Shown here: positions 15,690 through 24,508 of the stretch, in pieces
How positions within the stretch are numbered: the stretch's first letter is position 1
Layout of the letters: every line of letters starts with the position of its first letter
DNA from: Myxococcota bacterium
GTDB lineage: Bacteria > Myxococcota_A > UBA796 > CAJQPC01
Reading direction: 5' to 3'
Length of the DNA stretch: 44,452 nucleotides
Assembly (NCBI GenBank): GCA_023150775.1
Contig: JAKLKE010000001.1
Coordinates: forward strand, 79,388 to 123,839
Position numbers and translations under genes: made by a program
The notes under the pieces: model-generated
What the model was told of the DNA's origin: nothing
Databases searched by the model: none
What the model saw: the letters and a program-made list of their open reading frames with translations, nothing else

Positions 15690-16592
15690 GTGCCGCTCTC
15701 CGACGCCCTGCTCCAAGACATTCAAGACGCCCGCGCCCACTCGATGCCGACGCTGCGGGCCACGGCCCCGGCGTTAGAGGCCCTGCTCTACACACCGTTT
15801 CCTTGTCTGGACCACGGCTTCGTGCGGGTCGTGGACTACATGGGCGACGACGACGCCGTGGTGCAATCGGCGCGGGTGTCGTATGGCCGGGGCACCAAGG
15901 CGAGCCGCACCGACCGGGGCCTCATCCGGTACCTCATGCGCCACCGGCACACGACGCCCTTCGAGATGTGTGAGCTCAAGCTCCACGTCAAGCTGCCGAT
16001 CTTTGTGGCCCGGCAGTGGATCCGCCATCGCACGGCGAACGTGAACGAGATCAGCGCGCGGTACTCCGTGCTCGACCGGGAGTTTTACCTGCCCCGGCCT
16101 GAAGACATCGCCACGCAGTCCAAAGACAACAAACAAGGCCGCGGCGAGGCCCTGAGCCCGGAGCAGACCGAAGACGTGCTCGCCGCCCTGCGGGAGGACG
16201 CCGAGCGCGCCTTCTCTCGCTACGAGGGGCTCTTGGAGGAGCAGTCCTTGGCCCGGGAGCTCGCCCGCATCGGCCTGCCGCTCTCGGCCTACACCCAGTG
16301 GTACTGGAAGGTTGACCTGCACAACCTCCTGCACTTCTTGTCCCTGCGCCTCGACCCCCACGCCCAGCTTGAGATCCGGGTGTACGCCGAGGCCATCGCC
16401 CAGGCGGTGAAGGCCTGGGTGCCGCTCTCTTGGGAGGCCTTTGAGGACTACCGCCTGGGCGGCGTGGCGCTCTCGGCCCAAGGCCTCGACGTGGTGCGGC
16501 GCCTGTTACGCGGCGAGGCCGTCAGCCAAGAGGCGAGCGGCTTGGCGCCCCGGGAGTGGCGGGAGCTGATGGACCTCTTGGAGCGCGACTGA
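15690..16592 (+). CDS. thyX: Flavin-dependent thymidylate synthase
   Basis: A 300-residue ThyX. The signature RHRX7S is present (Arg112, His113, Arg114 to Ser122), followed by ARYS, and the N-terminal half carries [27 protein letters not shown]. ThyX methylates dUMP to dTMP using methylene-tetrahydrofolate as carbon source and NADPH-reduced FAD as hydride donor. The protein is longer than the minimal family (about 220-250 residues), with an N-terminal extension of about 35 and a charged insertion near 137-150. The start is GTG. No thyA is in the window, so this may be the sole source of dTMP. Confidence 0.95.
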   Translation: MPLSDALLQDIQDARAHSMPTLRATAPALEALLYTPFPCLDHGFVRVVDYMGDDDAVVQSARVSYGRGTKASRTDRGLIRYLMRHRHTTPFEMCELKLHVKLPIFVARQWIRHRTANVNEISARYSVLDREFYLPRPEDIATQSKDNKQGRGEALSPEQTEDVLAALREDAERAFSRYEGLLEEQSLARELARIGLPLSAYTQWYWKVDLHNLLHFLSLRLDPHAQLEIRVYAEAIAQAVKAWVPLSWEAFEDYRLGGVALSAQGLDVVRRLLRGEAVSQEASGLAPREWRELMDLLERD

Positions 16593-16600
16593 ACGACGCC

Positions 16601-16621
16601 CAGCGCCCACCGGGGGCGCTG
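16601..16621. terminator. GC-rich hairpin between thyX and a convergent small gene
   Basis: CAGCGCCC and GGGCGCTG form a perfect 8-bp stem around five bases, nine bases after the thyX stop and 35 bp before the stop of the convergent gene. No T-tract follows, so it may act with Rho or only stabilise mRNA ends. Confidence 0.45.
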
Positions 16622-16655
16622 AGAACCGTCAGGAGAGGCCAACGCCGAGGGGCGC

Positions 16656-16838
16656 TCAGCTCATCTCGGCGCGCTGGCCCTGGCGCATGTCTTCGGTGAC
16701 CAGATCGAGGAGCGTCGTCGAGAGCTCGATGATCTGCTCATGAGAGAAACCTTCACCGCGGAGCTGGCGGTAGAAGGACTTGGCGACCGCCGAGTTGCGG
16801 TTGCGGAGGAGCTCGTTGGAGCGGCTGGACGTGTTCAC
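16656..16838 (-). CDS. Small helical protein, 60 aa
   Basis: The frame extends upstream to 16955, but the GTG at 16838 is preceded by GAGGGAG at good spacing, so the protein is probably 60 residues (starting VNTSSRSNELL). It is predicted helical, with a clear amphipathic C-terminal half (FSHEQIIELSTTLLDLVTEDM). I recognise no domain. Its size and charge would fit a small regulatory or adaptor protein. A possible -10 (TAGAAT) lies about 40 bp upstream on the minus strand, within a 297-bp spacer containing nothing else I can assign except a small hairpin near 17092. Confidence 0.6.
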   Translation of the reverse strand: MNTSSRSNELLRNRNSAVAKSFYRQLRGEGFSHEQIIELSTTLLDLVTEDMRQGQRAEMS

Positions 16839-17091
16839 GGTGATCTCCCTCTTGACCCGCTCTATTCTAAGCAAGAGTTGTGCCGAATCTTGACCGCTCC
16901 CCCAGCGCCGGGCACGGGATCTTCGGGCCTTGATCCACCCTCCGACGAGGTCCATCCTTCTGACCGGCCCTTACGCGGGTTCGCAGAGAGATGGCGCAGT
17001 TCGGTCGTTTTTGCTACGCGACCTCTCCAAGCCCGACCCCACACCCAGAGCCAAGACGGGCCTCGCCGCTGACCCCGATGACGAGGTCAGT

Positions 17092-17107
17092 GCGAAGCCC
17101 GCTTCGC
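17092..17107. terminator. Short hairpin downstream of the TPR gene
   Basis: GCGAAGC and GCTTCGC form a perfect 7-bp stem around CC, 28 bp past the stop of the leftward TPR gene at 17136. No T-tract. It may mark the end of that transcript; the evidence is weak. Confidence 0.3.
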
Positions 17108-17135
17108 TCCTTGGGCGCCCGCGGCGCGCAGGGCC

Positions 17136-19412
17136 TTACGCGCTCTCGCCGGAGCGCTCCAGCTTCTTGATCGCCATCTGGACATACTTGCGGATGTTCG
17201 GGATGTCGGGATCTAAGGTGTAGGCCTTCTGGAGATCGAGGAACGCCTCGCGGTACGACTTCTTGTAGTAGTACGAGATGCCCCGGCGGCAGCGCGCCAT
17301 GGCGTGGTTGGCGTCGACCTCGATGGCCGAGTCAAAAAACTCGATGGCCCGGGTGTAGTCTTTGCGGGCGAAGAACAGCTCACCCATGGCCACGAGGGGC
17401 TCGGGGCCGTTGGGGTCGAGGTCTTCGGCCTTCTGGAAGTCGGACATCGCCGCGGCGTAGTCGCCCAGATCGAGCCAGCAGCGGCCGCGGCCCAAGAAGG
17501 CGTCGACGTGGTCGGGCTTGAGGTCGAGGAGGTCGGTGTAGGCCGTGGCGGCGTTGTTGAGGTCGCCTTGCTCCAAGGCCTCCTGGGCCATCTTCATCAG
17601 GGCGGCGAGCTGGGCCTTGTCGACCTCCTCCACGGGGCGGAGGCTCGCGGCGTTGAGCTCGTCGGGGTCGTTGTTGGGCTCATCTCCGCCGAGCTGCAGG
17701 CGGGGCTGCTCGACCTCGGGCTCATCGGACTCGACCTCTTCGGTCTCCATCTCCATCGACGCGATGCTAAAGCCGTCGCCGTCGCCGTCGTCGAGCTCGT
17801 ACTCTTCGCCCGCGGACTCCATCGGCACGCGGATCTCGTCGAGGTAGTCGAGGCCGACCACACCCAAAGCGTCGCCTTGGGGGGTGAGCTGGATCGCGGC
17901 GGCCACGGGGCGGGCGGCGCGGGGATCCTTGATCATCGGGAGGATCGCCGGGCCGAGATCGGGGCCACGGCGGGGCGCGGGCTCGGCGGGGGCCTGGCGC
18001 GGCGCCGGGGCGGGGTGATCGAGGCGCTCGTCGTCTTCGATGAGCAGGTCGGCGTCGGCGCGAACGTCCTCGTCGCCGAGGTCGTCGAGGCCCACCCGAG
18101 CCAGAGGCGCGGGCGCAGGGCGCGGCGAGCCGCCCGCGGCGGCGGGGACGACGCCGGGGTTGAGGTTCAGAGGCTTGGCGGCGGGGACGACGGCGGGGCT
18201 CTGCGCGGGGCTCGTCCCGCTGGCGCGACCCAAGGCGGCCATGACGCCGGGGTCCATCATCAACATCGTGCGCTCTTGCTCGTCGTCCTCGGGAGGCGGC
18301 GGCGCGGAGGGCGCGGGCTTGGCGGGCTCGGGCTTGGGGCCACCCGACAGCTCAGCGAGGCTCTGGGCGATGGCGTCGCTGATGGACTTCCCGATGTCGG
18401 CGGGAGCGGGCGCGGGCTTGGGAGGCGGCGGCGCGGCGGGCGCGGGCGCGGGCGCGGGCTCACCCAAGAGGTCGAGCAGCATCTCCCGGGTGAAGAGCTC
18501 CGTCGGCTCGGGATCGACGTCTGGGGCGGGCTGGGCCTGGGCGGCCTGGCTGGTGGTGGTGGCGGCGGTAGCGACGGCGGGGCTCACCTGGGCGAGCACG
18601 TCGATGCCGCGTCTCTGGCCGGGATCTTCGATGTCTTCGAGGAGGAGCTGCTCCAAGGCCTCGATGGAGTCGACATGCACGACCGTGGGGGTCTCGGCGG
18701 GGCGAGGCTCTTGGGCGCGGGGAGACTCGTCGGTGTCGGGATCTTCGACCTCTTCGGCGGCGGGCGACGCGGCGGCGCTGCCGACCACGGCGGCGACCAC
18801 GCTCCCCGGCACAGAGGGGCTGTCTTCGGTGTCGTCCTCGGCGACGTCCTCCTCTGAAGGCTCCTCTGCCAGCTCCTCAGCGGCCTCTTCTGGCGCCACG
18901 GGGAGCGCCTGGACGGGCAGCTCCGCGATGGGCGGCTCGGCGGGGAGATCGAGGAAGGGCAGGCTGCCGAGGGGCTCGGTCAGCTCGGGGTCGGTCAGCT
19001 CGGGCGCGGCCTGCTCGACGCCGGGGTCGGTGACCTCGGGATCGGCGGGCTCCTCGTCGTGGACGACGGGGGCGGTGATCTCGGGGTCGGCGGCGTCTTC
19101 AGCCTGGGCGACGGGGAGCTCGTCCACAGGCGCCGACGGCTCGGCGTCGAGCACCACACCCTCGATCTCATCAGCGCGCACGGGCTCCACCGCGGCGCGG
19201 AGGGCGGCGAGGCGGAGGCTGAGCGGGCGGAGGCGGAGGTGCAGCGCCGGGAAGCGGGAGCCGACGTGCTCAAAGCGCGCGGCCTCCTCGGCGCGGAGAC
19301 GCGCGAGGGGGGCGAGCTCCAAGACGGAGAGCGCAGCGCGGGCCTCGATGAGCGCGGCGGACAGCGCGAGGGCGGGCTCCGACGCGCCCTCGGCGCGGGT
19401 GTCGTGGGCCAT
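17136..19412 (-). CDS. Large acidic, disordered protein with C-terminal TPR repeats
   Basis: A 758-residue protein. The first 75 residues are helical. Residues about 80-590 are strongly acidic and Pro/Ala-rich with low complexity (for example runs of PAPAPAAPPPPKPAPAP), most likely intrinsically disordered. The last 155 residues contain about four TPR units (ALEQGDLNNAATAYTDLLDLKPDHVDAF and its repeats). No signal peptide or membrane segment is seen. A long flexible linker carrying a TPR head suggests a scaffold. The gene follows the coiled-coil gene at 19423 by 10 bp on the same strand, so both are probably co-transcribed and may form one assembly. Confidence 0.8.
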   Translation of the reverse strand: MAHDTRAEGASEPALALSAALIEARAALSVLELAPLARLRAEEAARFEHVGSRFPALHLRLRPLSLRLAALRAAVEPVRADEIEGVVLDAEPSAPVDELPVAQAEDAADPEITAPVVHDEEPADPEVTDPGVEQAAPELTDPELTEPLGSLPFLDLPAEPPIAELPVQALPVAPEEAAEELAEEPSEEDVAEDDTEDSPSVPGSVVAAVVGSAAASPAAEEVEDPDTDESPRAQEPRPAETPTVVHVDSIEALEQLLLEDIEDPGQRRGIDVLAQVSPAVATAATTTSQAAQAQPAPDVDPEPTELFTREMLLDLLGEPAPAPAPAAPPPPKPAPAPADIGKSISDAIAQSLAELSGGPKPEPAKPAPSAPPPPEDDEQERTMLMMDPGVMAALGRASGTSPAQSPAVVPAAKPLNLNPGVVPAAAGGSPRPAPAPLARVGLDDLGDEDVRADADLLIEDDERLDHPAPAPRQAPAEPAPRRGPDLGPAILPMIKDPRAARPVAAAIQLTPQGDALGVVGLDYLDEIRVPMESAGEEYELDDGDGDGFSIASMEMETEEVESDEPEVEQPRLQLGGDEPNNDPDELNAASLRPVEEVDKAQLAALMKMAQEALEQGDLNNAATAYTDLLDLKPDHVDAFLGRGRCWLDLGDYAAAMSDFQKAEDLDPNGPEPLVAMGELFFARKDYTRAIEFFDSAIEVDANHAMARCRRGISYYYKKSYREAFLDLQKAYTLDPDIPNIRKYVQMAIKKLERSGESA

Positions 19413-19422
19413 TCGCGGGGAC

Positions 19423-19929
19423 CTACTTGTTCAGGTTGAGCTTCTGGGCCTTCTGCTGCAGCGCGTCGAGGAGCTCGGAGCGGAGCTTCTCGTGGCGCTC
19501 GATCTCACGCTCCAGCGCCTCATCTTGGCGGCGGAGCTCGTCGATCTCGGCGCGAACGCTCTCTAGATCGGCGCTGCGGCGGGTGCGGGTCTGGCGGAGC
19601 TGGTCAACCTCGATGTTGAGGGCGTCCAGCTCGACCTCTAGCTCGCTCACGCCGTCGCGGAGGCTGTCGCGCTCGGTGAGGCGCTCGCCTTGGCGGCTCT
19701 TGAGGTCTTCAGTGCGGGCGCGAAGGGCCTTGACGTCTTGGGAGACACGACCGAGCTCCTCGTCTAAGCTCTCGCGGAACCGACGGCTGCGATCGATCTC
19801 TAGCTCAGCGGCGATGATGTGGCGCGTGGACTCTTCTGTGTCGGCGACGACACGCTTGAGCTCGGCGACGCGCTCATCGAGGACGCTCTTGAGCTCCGCC
19901 TGAAGTTCAGCAAGTCGATCGGTGCTCAT
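19423..19929 (-). CDS. Coiled-coil protein, 168 aa
   Basis: Almost the whole protein is a heptad-patterned, highly charged helix (Leu/Val at a/d positions, with many Arg/Glu), from LAELQAELKSVL to LRSELLDALQQKAQK. There is no signal, membrane segment or catalytic motif. It is first in a two-gene leftward unit with the TPR scaffold protein. A structural or oligomerising partner is the simplest reading. The 201-bp region between this start and the rightward gene at 20131 should hold divergent promoters; I see no strong -35/-10 pair there. Confidence 0.75.
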   Translation of the reverse strand: MSTDRLAELQAELKSVLDERVAELKRVVADTEESTRHIIAAELEIDRSRRFRESLDEELGRVSQDVKALRARTEDLKSRQGERLTERDSLRDGVSELEVELDALNIEVDQLRQTRTRRSADLESVRAEIDELRRQDEALEREIERHEKLRSELLDALQQKAQKLNLNK

Positions 19930-20130
19930 GGGCCTCAGCTCTCGGATGTCAGAAGGTTCAGGGGGTCACCCGCGCGCAGCGCGCGGGCTGGGGTCGCTCA
20001 CTTCGGAGTTTATCTTAAAGGAGGAGAAGCGTTGGTGCGGGCAGAGCACAGAAAAGCCGTCAAGCGTAAACTCTCTTCAGCCCCCGCGACGGCGCGGACA
20101 CGGCCAGAGCACGCCAGGGAGAAGCCCAGC

Positions 20131-20586
20131 ATGAGCGAGCGTGATCCCCAAGGCGGCGCACAGCGGCCCGGGGTGGTGATCGTCGAGGAACATATGGCGC
20201 GGCGCCTGGGGCGCGCGGCGGCGCTCTCGGCGCGTTGGCGGGTGCTCGCCTTGGAGTCCTTCGAGACCTTGAGCCGGGTGCAGCGCGCCGAGCGGCCCAG
20301 CTTGGTGCTGCTCTCCGTCGATCCCGCGCACCCCGGCGCCGCCACCCGCGCGGCGCAGCGCACGAAGTCGGCGCTGAGCCCGCCGCGTGTGGGCCTGCTC
20401 TGCCACGGTCGTGTGGACGATCCCGCCGCCCTCGTCCTGGGCTGCGGCGCGGACGGCTGGCTCGGCGGCGAGGTGAACGAGGCCACGCTCAACGCCTGGG
20501 TGGACCAGGTGATGCGCGGTGAGCGCCCGATCACCCAAGAGTCCGCGCCGCGCCGGGGGCTCTTGGGGCGGCTTCTGGGGCGCTGA
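20131..20586 (+). CDS. Receiver-like (pseudo-response-regulator) protein
   Basis: The ATG at 20131 has AGGGAG upstream and gives 151 residues. The layout follows a CheY fold: strand VVIVEE with acidic Glu19/Glu20, strand LVLLSVD with Asp64 where the phosphoacceptor would sit, then VGLLCHGR and GADGWLGGEV. The conserved Lys of true receivers (usually in a Y-x-x-K-P context) is missing, replaced by LGGE. It probably does not work as an ordinary phosphorylated receiver. The C-terminus is a short basic tail (RRGLLGRLLGR). It is not next to a histidine kinase. Confidence 0.6.
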   Translation: MSERDPQGGAQRPGVVIVEEHMARRLGRAAALSARWRVLALESFETLSRVQRAERPSLVLLSVDPAHPGAATRAAQRTKSALSPPRVGLLCHGRVDDPAALVLGCGADGWLGGEVNEATLNAWVDQVMRGERPITQESAPRRGLLGRLLGR

Positions 20587-20605
20587 GGCCGGGTGGGGGA
20601 CGCGC

Positions 20606-21538
20606 TCAGGTCAGCCCGCCCGCAGAGTGCTGCTCGGCGAGCTGCTCCCGCTCAATCCACGAGATGCAGGTGACCGGGCAGGCGTCGATGGCGTCCTGGA
20701 TGAGATCCATCGGGCCCTCTTGTTTGAGCACCTCCGCCTTGGCCTCGCCGGGCAAGGTGAAGACGTCCGCCGTCTGCTCCACGCAGGTGCCGCAGGAGAT
20801 GCACTCCCATTGGTCAATCGTGAGCACCTTGCCCACGGCCTTGGCGCGGCTGGACTCGTTGTCGACGGGGCCGATGAAGGGCACACCGTCGGCGGTGTAG
20901 TTGATGCCCACCGTGGCGAGGGTGACGTCGCGGCCGTTGGCGCGCATCCGCTCGCGGTACCCTTCGAGGTCGGTGGAGCTGTCGTCGGCGTGGCGGGTCT
21001 CTTTGAGGCCCCCGGCGGCGGCCATGGAGGCCAAGGCGGCGAAGGAGGAGGTCGGGGCGGGCTCGGCCTTGGGCGCCTCGACCTTCACGGCCTCGACGAT
21101 GGGCTTGGGCGCCTCAGCCTTGGGCGCCTCGACGACGGGGGCGGGCTTGGGCGCCTCGACCTTGGGCGCCTCGACCTTCACGGCCTCGACGACGGGCTCG
21201 GCCTTGGCGGGCTCAACCTTCGCAGGCTCAACCTTGGGCGCCTCGACCTTCGCAGGCTCCTTCTTCGCCTTCTTGGCCTCGGCCTTCGGGGCCTCCACCT
21301 TGGGCGCCTCGACCTTCACGGGCTCAGGCGCGGCCACGACAGTCACACCTTGGGCCTTGAGCGCCTGGAGCTCCTGTTTGGTGGCGGCCAGCTCGACCAT
21401 GAGCTGACGCACGAGGCCTTCGAGGTTGCGAAGGTCTACGCGCAGGTTGTTGAGCTGAATCTCTCGCTCGTCGTAGTCTCCAGAGACCGCGGCCTTCTGA
21501 AACCCGGCGAAGGCCGAGCCGACCATCGTGCGAATCAT
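20606..21538 (-). CDS. Ferredoxin on a coiled-coil and KVEAPK-repeat stalk
   Basis: The ATG at 21538 is favoured over one 12 bases upstream because GAGG lies six bases before it; this gives 310 residues. Residues 25-65 are a coiled coil. Residues 72-162 are a low-complexity stalk of Lys-Val-Glu-Ala-Pro-Lys repeats. Residues 205-310 form a single-cluster ferredoxin: Cys246, Cys249, Cys252 (CxxCxxC) and Cys287 before Pro, with an extra Cys291, as in monocluster [4Fe-4S] ferredoxins. The combination suggests an oligomeric, extended electron carrier held to a partner. No oxidoreductase subunit is adjacent. Confidence 0.82.
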   Translation of the reverse strand: MIRTMVGSAFAGFQKAAVSGDYDEREIQLNNLRVDLRNLEGLVRQLMVELAATKQELQALKAQGVTVVAAPEPVKVEAPKVEAPKAEAKKAKKEPAKVEAPKVEPAKVEPAKAEPVVEAVKVEAPKVEAPKPAPVVEAPKAEAPKPIVEAVKVEAPKAEPAPTSSFAALASMAAAGGLKETRHADDSSTDLEGYRERMRANGRDVTLATVGINYTADGVPFIGPVDNESSRAKAVGKVLTIDQWECISCGTCVEQTADVFTLPGEAKAEVLKQEGPMDLIQDAIDACPVTCISWIEREQLAEQHSAGGLT

Positions 21539-21654
21539 CCTGCACCTCATCCTGTGGTCGCGCCCCGGGACAAGGGCGCTCGCGCCGACACAGCGTAGCG
21601 GAGGAGGGACCGGGGCGGCAAGCCTAAGCCTGCGGTGCGCTCAGAATTGCGGGC

Positions 21655-23358
21655 TCAGACCGCCTCTTCCCAAGCCTCGACAAATCGTTGAACCCGGTCG
21701 GCGAGGGGCTGAAGCTGGTCGTAGACCTGCCGGTCCTCCACCTCGGTCTGGAGGCGCACAAAAAACGCCTCGTCGAGCACGATCTGCTCACCCACCCGGC
21801 GGGCGACGCCGAGGCCCTGCAGGATCTCCACGAGCTGCTCCCCGGTGACCCCGGCGCGGGGGCGCCGGATGACGAGCCAGCCTTGCTCGCTGCACAGCTC
21901 GTCGAGGAGCAAGAGCAGCTCCCCTACCCGCTTACGACCGCGCCAGAGCTCCAGGCTGCCGTCGCGCAGGCGCAGCACCCGGCGCCAGCCGGGGCGGCGG
22001 TGCAGGATCAAGAGCGCCGTCATGAGCGCGAGGTGGGGCACGTTCGCCACGGCCCGCAGGCGGAGCGTGACCTGATCGGGGATCGACCGGCCTTGGGGCT
22101 CCCCCGTGGCGAAGACGCCGCCGTGCACGAGCTCGCGGCGGTCGGTCACCCGGGGCACACCGACGCCGTTCTTGGCCTGACGGGCGCGCTCCAGGAGCCG
22201 GTTGGCCTCGGCCACGCCCCCGGCGAGGGCGGTGAGGTTCGACGGCAAGGCGAAGAAGAGGCCCTCTTGGTCTTGAAGCTCCAGAAACGAGCCGGTCTGG
22301 GCGCTGGGCTCGGGGCCGGTGTCTCCGGCGATGGGGAAGTCGTCGATGGAGCGGCCCAAGAGCACACGCTCTAAGTCTTTCACCAGCCGGGACGGGGTGA
22401 CCGTCTCGCCGAAGACCCGGCGATCCCAAGAGGTGAAACGTTCGCGGAGCTGGCCATACCGCACCGCCGCGCCGGGGTGGCCCGACGCCGCCTGGCGCAT
22501 GTTGTCCAGATACTCCCGATAGCGGGGGTCGGAGAGCGCCACGCCCGCCACGGTCTCGGCCAGCTCACGGCGCCACACGGCGCCCCAGCTCCCGACGAGG
22601 CGATCCCCCACCCGGAAGGCGTCGCCGCGGCGCACGGCCATCTCGGCGTAGCCCCCGACGGCCACCCCCTCGGCGCCGCCTTTGTCGAGCACGGCGCGCA
22701 GATGGCCGAGGCTCAGCTCGCCGTTGTCCAGAAGCGCGCGGAGCACGAGGCGGTACACATCCGGGGACTCAGGGCCGACGAGCTTTGGGGCGAGGGTCTC
22801 TTCAGGGGGCTTGGCGACCTGATCGGGGCCGAAGTCCAGCGGGAGCTGCTGGGCCTTGGGGCGGCGGGGCCCGAGGCGTAAGGCGGGCTCCAGGAGGCTG
22901 CGCACGGCGCTCGCGCGGCGCTTGGCCGTGGCCTCAGCCATGTCCGGCGCCCACTGCTGGATGAAGCGGCCCAAGGCCTCGGCGTCGGGCAGCTCGTCCC
23001 GGCCGGTCATCAACTGCACCACGAAGTCGTTCGCCCAGGCCGCCTGGGCGTACACCCGAGGGCGATCGGGGCCCGCGAAGACGTACTCTAAACCCAGCTC
23101 GGTGAGCTGCAGGCGACCGCCGACGTCGTCCGTTGTTGTGAGCCCGAGCCACTCCCCGGCCTGGCTGTAGTAGTGGACCGTGCGCAGCTCACAGTCGAGG
23201 ATCTCGGCGATGGATCGTGGCTCACGCACCCCCTGGCCGATCAGCTCCATCACCCGGGCGAGCAAGCGCGGGCTGTTCGCGTTGGGGATCAAGACGTTTC
23301 GAGGCGGACGAACGGCCATCGGTGTATCGGGGCTGAAAGGAGTGACTTGATGCGTCAC
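21655..23358 (-). CDS. Winged-helix-like protein, 567 aa, function unknown
   Basis: The N-terminal 115 residues look like a winged helix: ARVMELIGQG, REPRSIAEILDCELRTVHYYSQAGEWLGL, then a beta-wing with LTELGLEYV. This is reminiscent of the HTH domains fused to restriction or AAA-type proteins, but I cannot name the family. The rest (about 180-567) is mixed alpha/beta with further helix-rich regions and no catalytic motif that I can see. The start is uncertain: GTG at 23358 has GAG directly before it, and an ATG at 23319 is an alternative. It is divergent from the NTPase-like gene at 23474, and both could be controlled by the inverted repeat between them. Confidence 0.7.
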   Translation of the reverse strand: MTHQVTPFSPDTPMAVRPPRNVLIPNANSPRLLARVMELIGQGVREPRSIAEILDCELRTVHYYSQAGEWLGLTTTDDVGGRLQLTELGLEYVFAGPDRPRVYAQAAWANDFVVQLMTGRDELPDAEALGRFIQQWAPDMAEATAKRRASAVRSLLEPALRLGPRRPKAQQLPLDFGPDQVAKPPEETLAPKLVGPESPDVYRLVLRALLDNGELSLGHLRAVLDKGGAEGVAVGGYAEMAVRRGDAFRVGDRLVGSWGAVWRRELAETVAGVALSDPRYREYLDNMRQAASGHPGAAVRYGQLRERFTSWDRRVFGETVTPSRLVKDLERVLLGRSIDDFPIAGDTGPEPSAQTGSFLELQDQEGLFFALPSNLTALAGGVAEANRLLERARQAKNGVGVPRVTDRRELVHGGVFATGEPQGRSIPDQVTLRLRAVANVPHLALMTALLILHRRPGWRRVLRLRDGSLELWRGRKRVGELLLLLDELCSEQGWLVIRRPRAGVTGEQLVEILQGLGVARRVGEQIVLDEAFFVRLQTEVEDRQVYDQLQPLADRVQRFVEAWEEAV

Positions 23359-23389
23359 CTCAACTTAACACTTGACAACACAAATTGAG
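23359..23389. promoter_or_regulatory. Inverted repeat with embedded TTGACA in a divergent spacer
   Basis: CTCAACTT (23359-23366) and AAATTGAG (23382-23389) pair at seven of eight positions around 15 bases containing TTGACA (23372-23377) and two AACAC half-repeats. It sits between the divergent genes starting at 23358 and 23474, in an AT-richer patch. It could be an operator controlling both. No good -10 follows the TTGACA. Confidence 0.4.
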
Positions 23390-23473
23390 ATCGGTGAACC
23401 TGGGGAATGTGAGATTCCCTCCCAGAACGCGGGAGATCGGGCCTTGCACGATCCTTCTCGCCGAGAGCGCCCC

Positions 23474-24496
23474 ATGAGCCGTCTTCAGCGTCGTGTCGAA
23501 CATCCAAGTCTTGTCCGGGAGCAAGGCTCCTTCAACCCGGACCAGCACGAGCTGGAGGCCGCGATCCGGGGGCGCACCAGCCGCAAGGTGCGGGCGCACC
23601 TGCGGCGTATGGACCCGGTGGTGCTCACCACGCCGCGCTGGTCCGAGCCCCAGGCCTTCTTGGAGGATCTCGCCCTAGACCTCGCCGTCGGTGAGCCCGC
23701 CTTGGGCTGCCGAACCGTCTCCTTTCGCCCGCTCAAGGGCCGCCCGGTGACCGAGGCCTGGCACTTCGTGATGCAGGTGCTCGCCCAGCTCTCCGAGCGG
23801 GAGTGGACCGAGGTGCGCACGCCGAGCGTCGCCGATCGCCGGGGCCTGCGCACGGTCTGCCGGGATCTCCTCCTGCGCGCTCAAGATCACCGCCGTGAGG
23901 ACGCCCACCCCCAGGTCGCGCTCTTGGGCCACGGCGCCGAGCACCTGCCCGTGGAGGTCGTCGAAGATCTCGGCGAGGCCTGGGCCCGCTTCGCCCAGGA
24001 GATCCCCCACGATCGCCGGGCGACGCTCCTGCTCGCGGGCTCCGTGGACGCCCCGGCCTTGGCCTTGGACGGCGGGGTAGAGGTCGGGCTCCAAGACTTC
24101 GGCGAGGCTGAGGCCGCCGCCACCCTGGTCGGCCAAGCCGGGCCCGCGGGTCGTCGGGAGCTCGAAGGCGCGGCGCGTTTCTCCGGCGGCATCCCCGCGC
24201 TCATCACCGCCTTGGGCCACGGCGCGCGCGGCAACGGGTCGATGCCCAGCGGTGAGGCGGCCTTGCTGCGCGCCATCGGGCCCCTCGCCGATGAGATCCG
24301 CTACGCCGTAGACATCGCCTCGGGCAAGTCCGAGCTCGCCGATCGCCTCGACAGCCTGCGGCGCGGCGACCCGCTCATCGAGGTGCCCGAGCTCGACCGC
24401 CCCCTGGCCTTGGCCGGGCTGCTCAAGCGGGTGCGCCTTCTCGGTGAGGACCGCGTCCTGCTGCGGGCCCCGGCCATCGCCGCGGCCTTGGGCTAG
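23474..24496 (+). CDS. NTPase-like protein lacking Walker A
   Basis: The frame is open from 23372, but the ATG at 23474 (MSRLQRRVEHPSLV) gives a compact 340 residues. The fold order resembles a STAND/ORC-type ATPase: a strand VVLTTPRW where the P-loop should start, a probable sensor strand ATLLLAGSVD, a strand GVEVGLQDFGEAEA, and a gate-like FSGGIPALITALGHG. However, there is no GxxxxGK[ST] anywhere, so nucleotide hydrolysis is unlikely. The C-terminus looks like a small winged-helix-like region (LLKRVRLLGEDRVLLRAPAI). It is divergent from the winged-helix-like protein at 21655 and may act with it. Confidence 0.65.
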   Translation: MSRLQRRVEHPSLVREQGSFNPDQHELEAAIRGRTSRKVRAHLRRMDPVVLTTPRWSEPQAFLEDLALDLAVGEPALGCRTVSFRPLKGRPVTEAWHFVMQVLAQLSEREWTEVRTPSVADRRGLRTVCRDLLLRAQDHRREDAHPQVALLGHGAEHLPVEVVEDLGEAWARFAQEIPHDRRATLLLAGSVDAPALALDGGVEVGLQDFGEAEAAATLVGQAGPAGRRELEGAARFSGGIPALITALGHGARGNGSMPSGEAALLRAIGPLADEIRYAVDIASGKSELADRLDSLRRGDPLIEVPELDRPLALAGLLKRVRLLGEDRVLLRAPAIAAALG

Positions 24497-24508
24497 GGCC
24501 CGGCGCCG

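Noticed and set aside
17304-19566. Rightward Gly- and Ser-rich frames opposite the TPR gene
   Set aside because: They mirror the Pro/Ala/Glu low-complexity coding of the minus strand; the TPR repeats show the minus frame is real.
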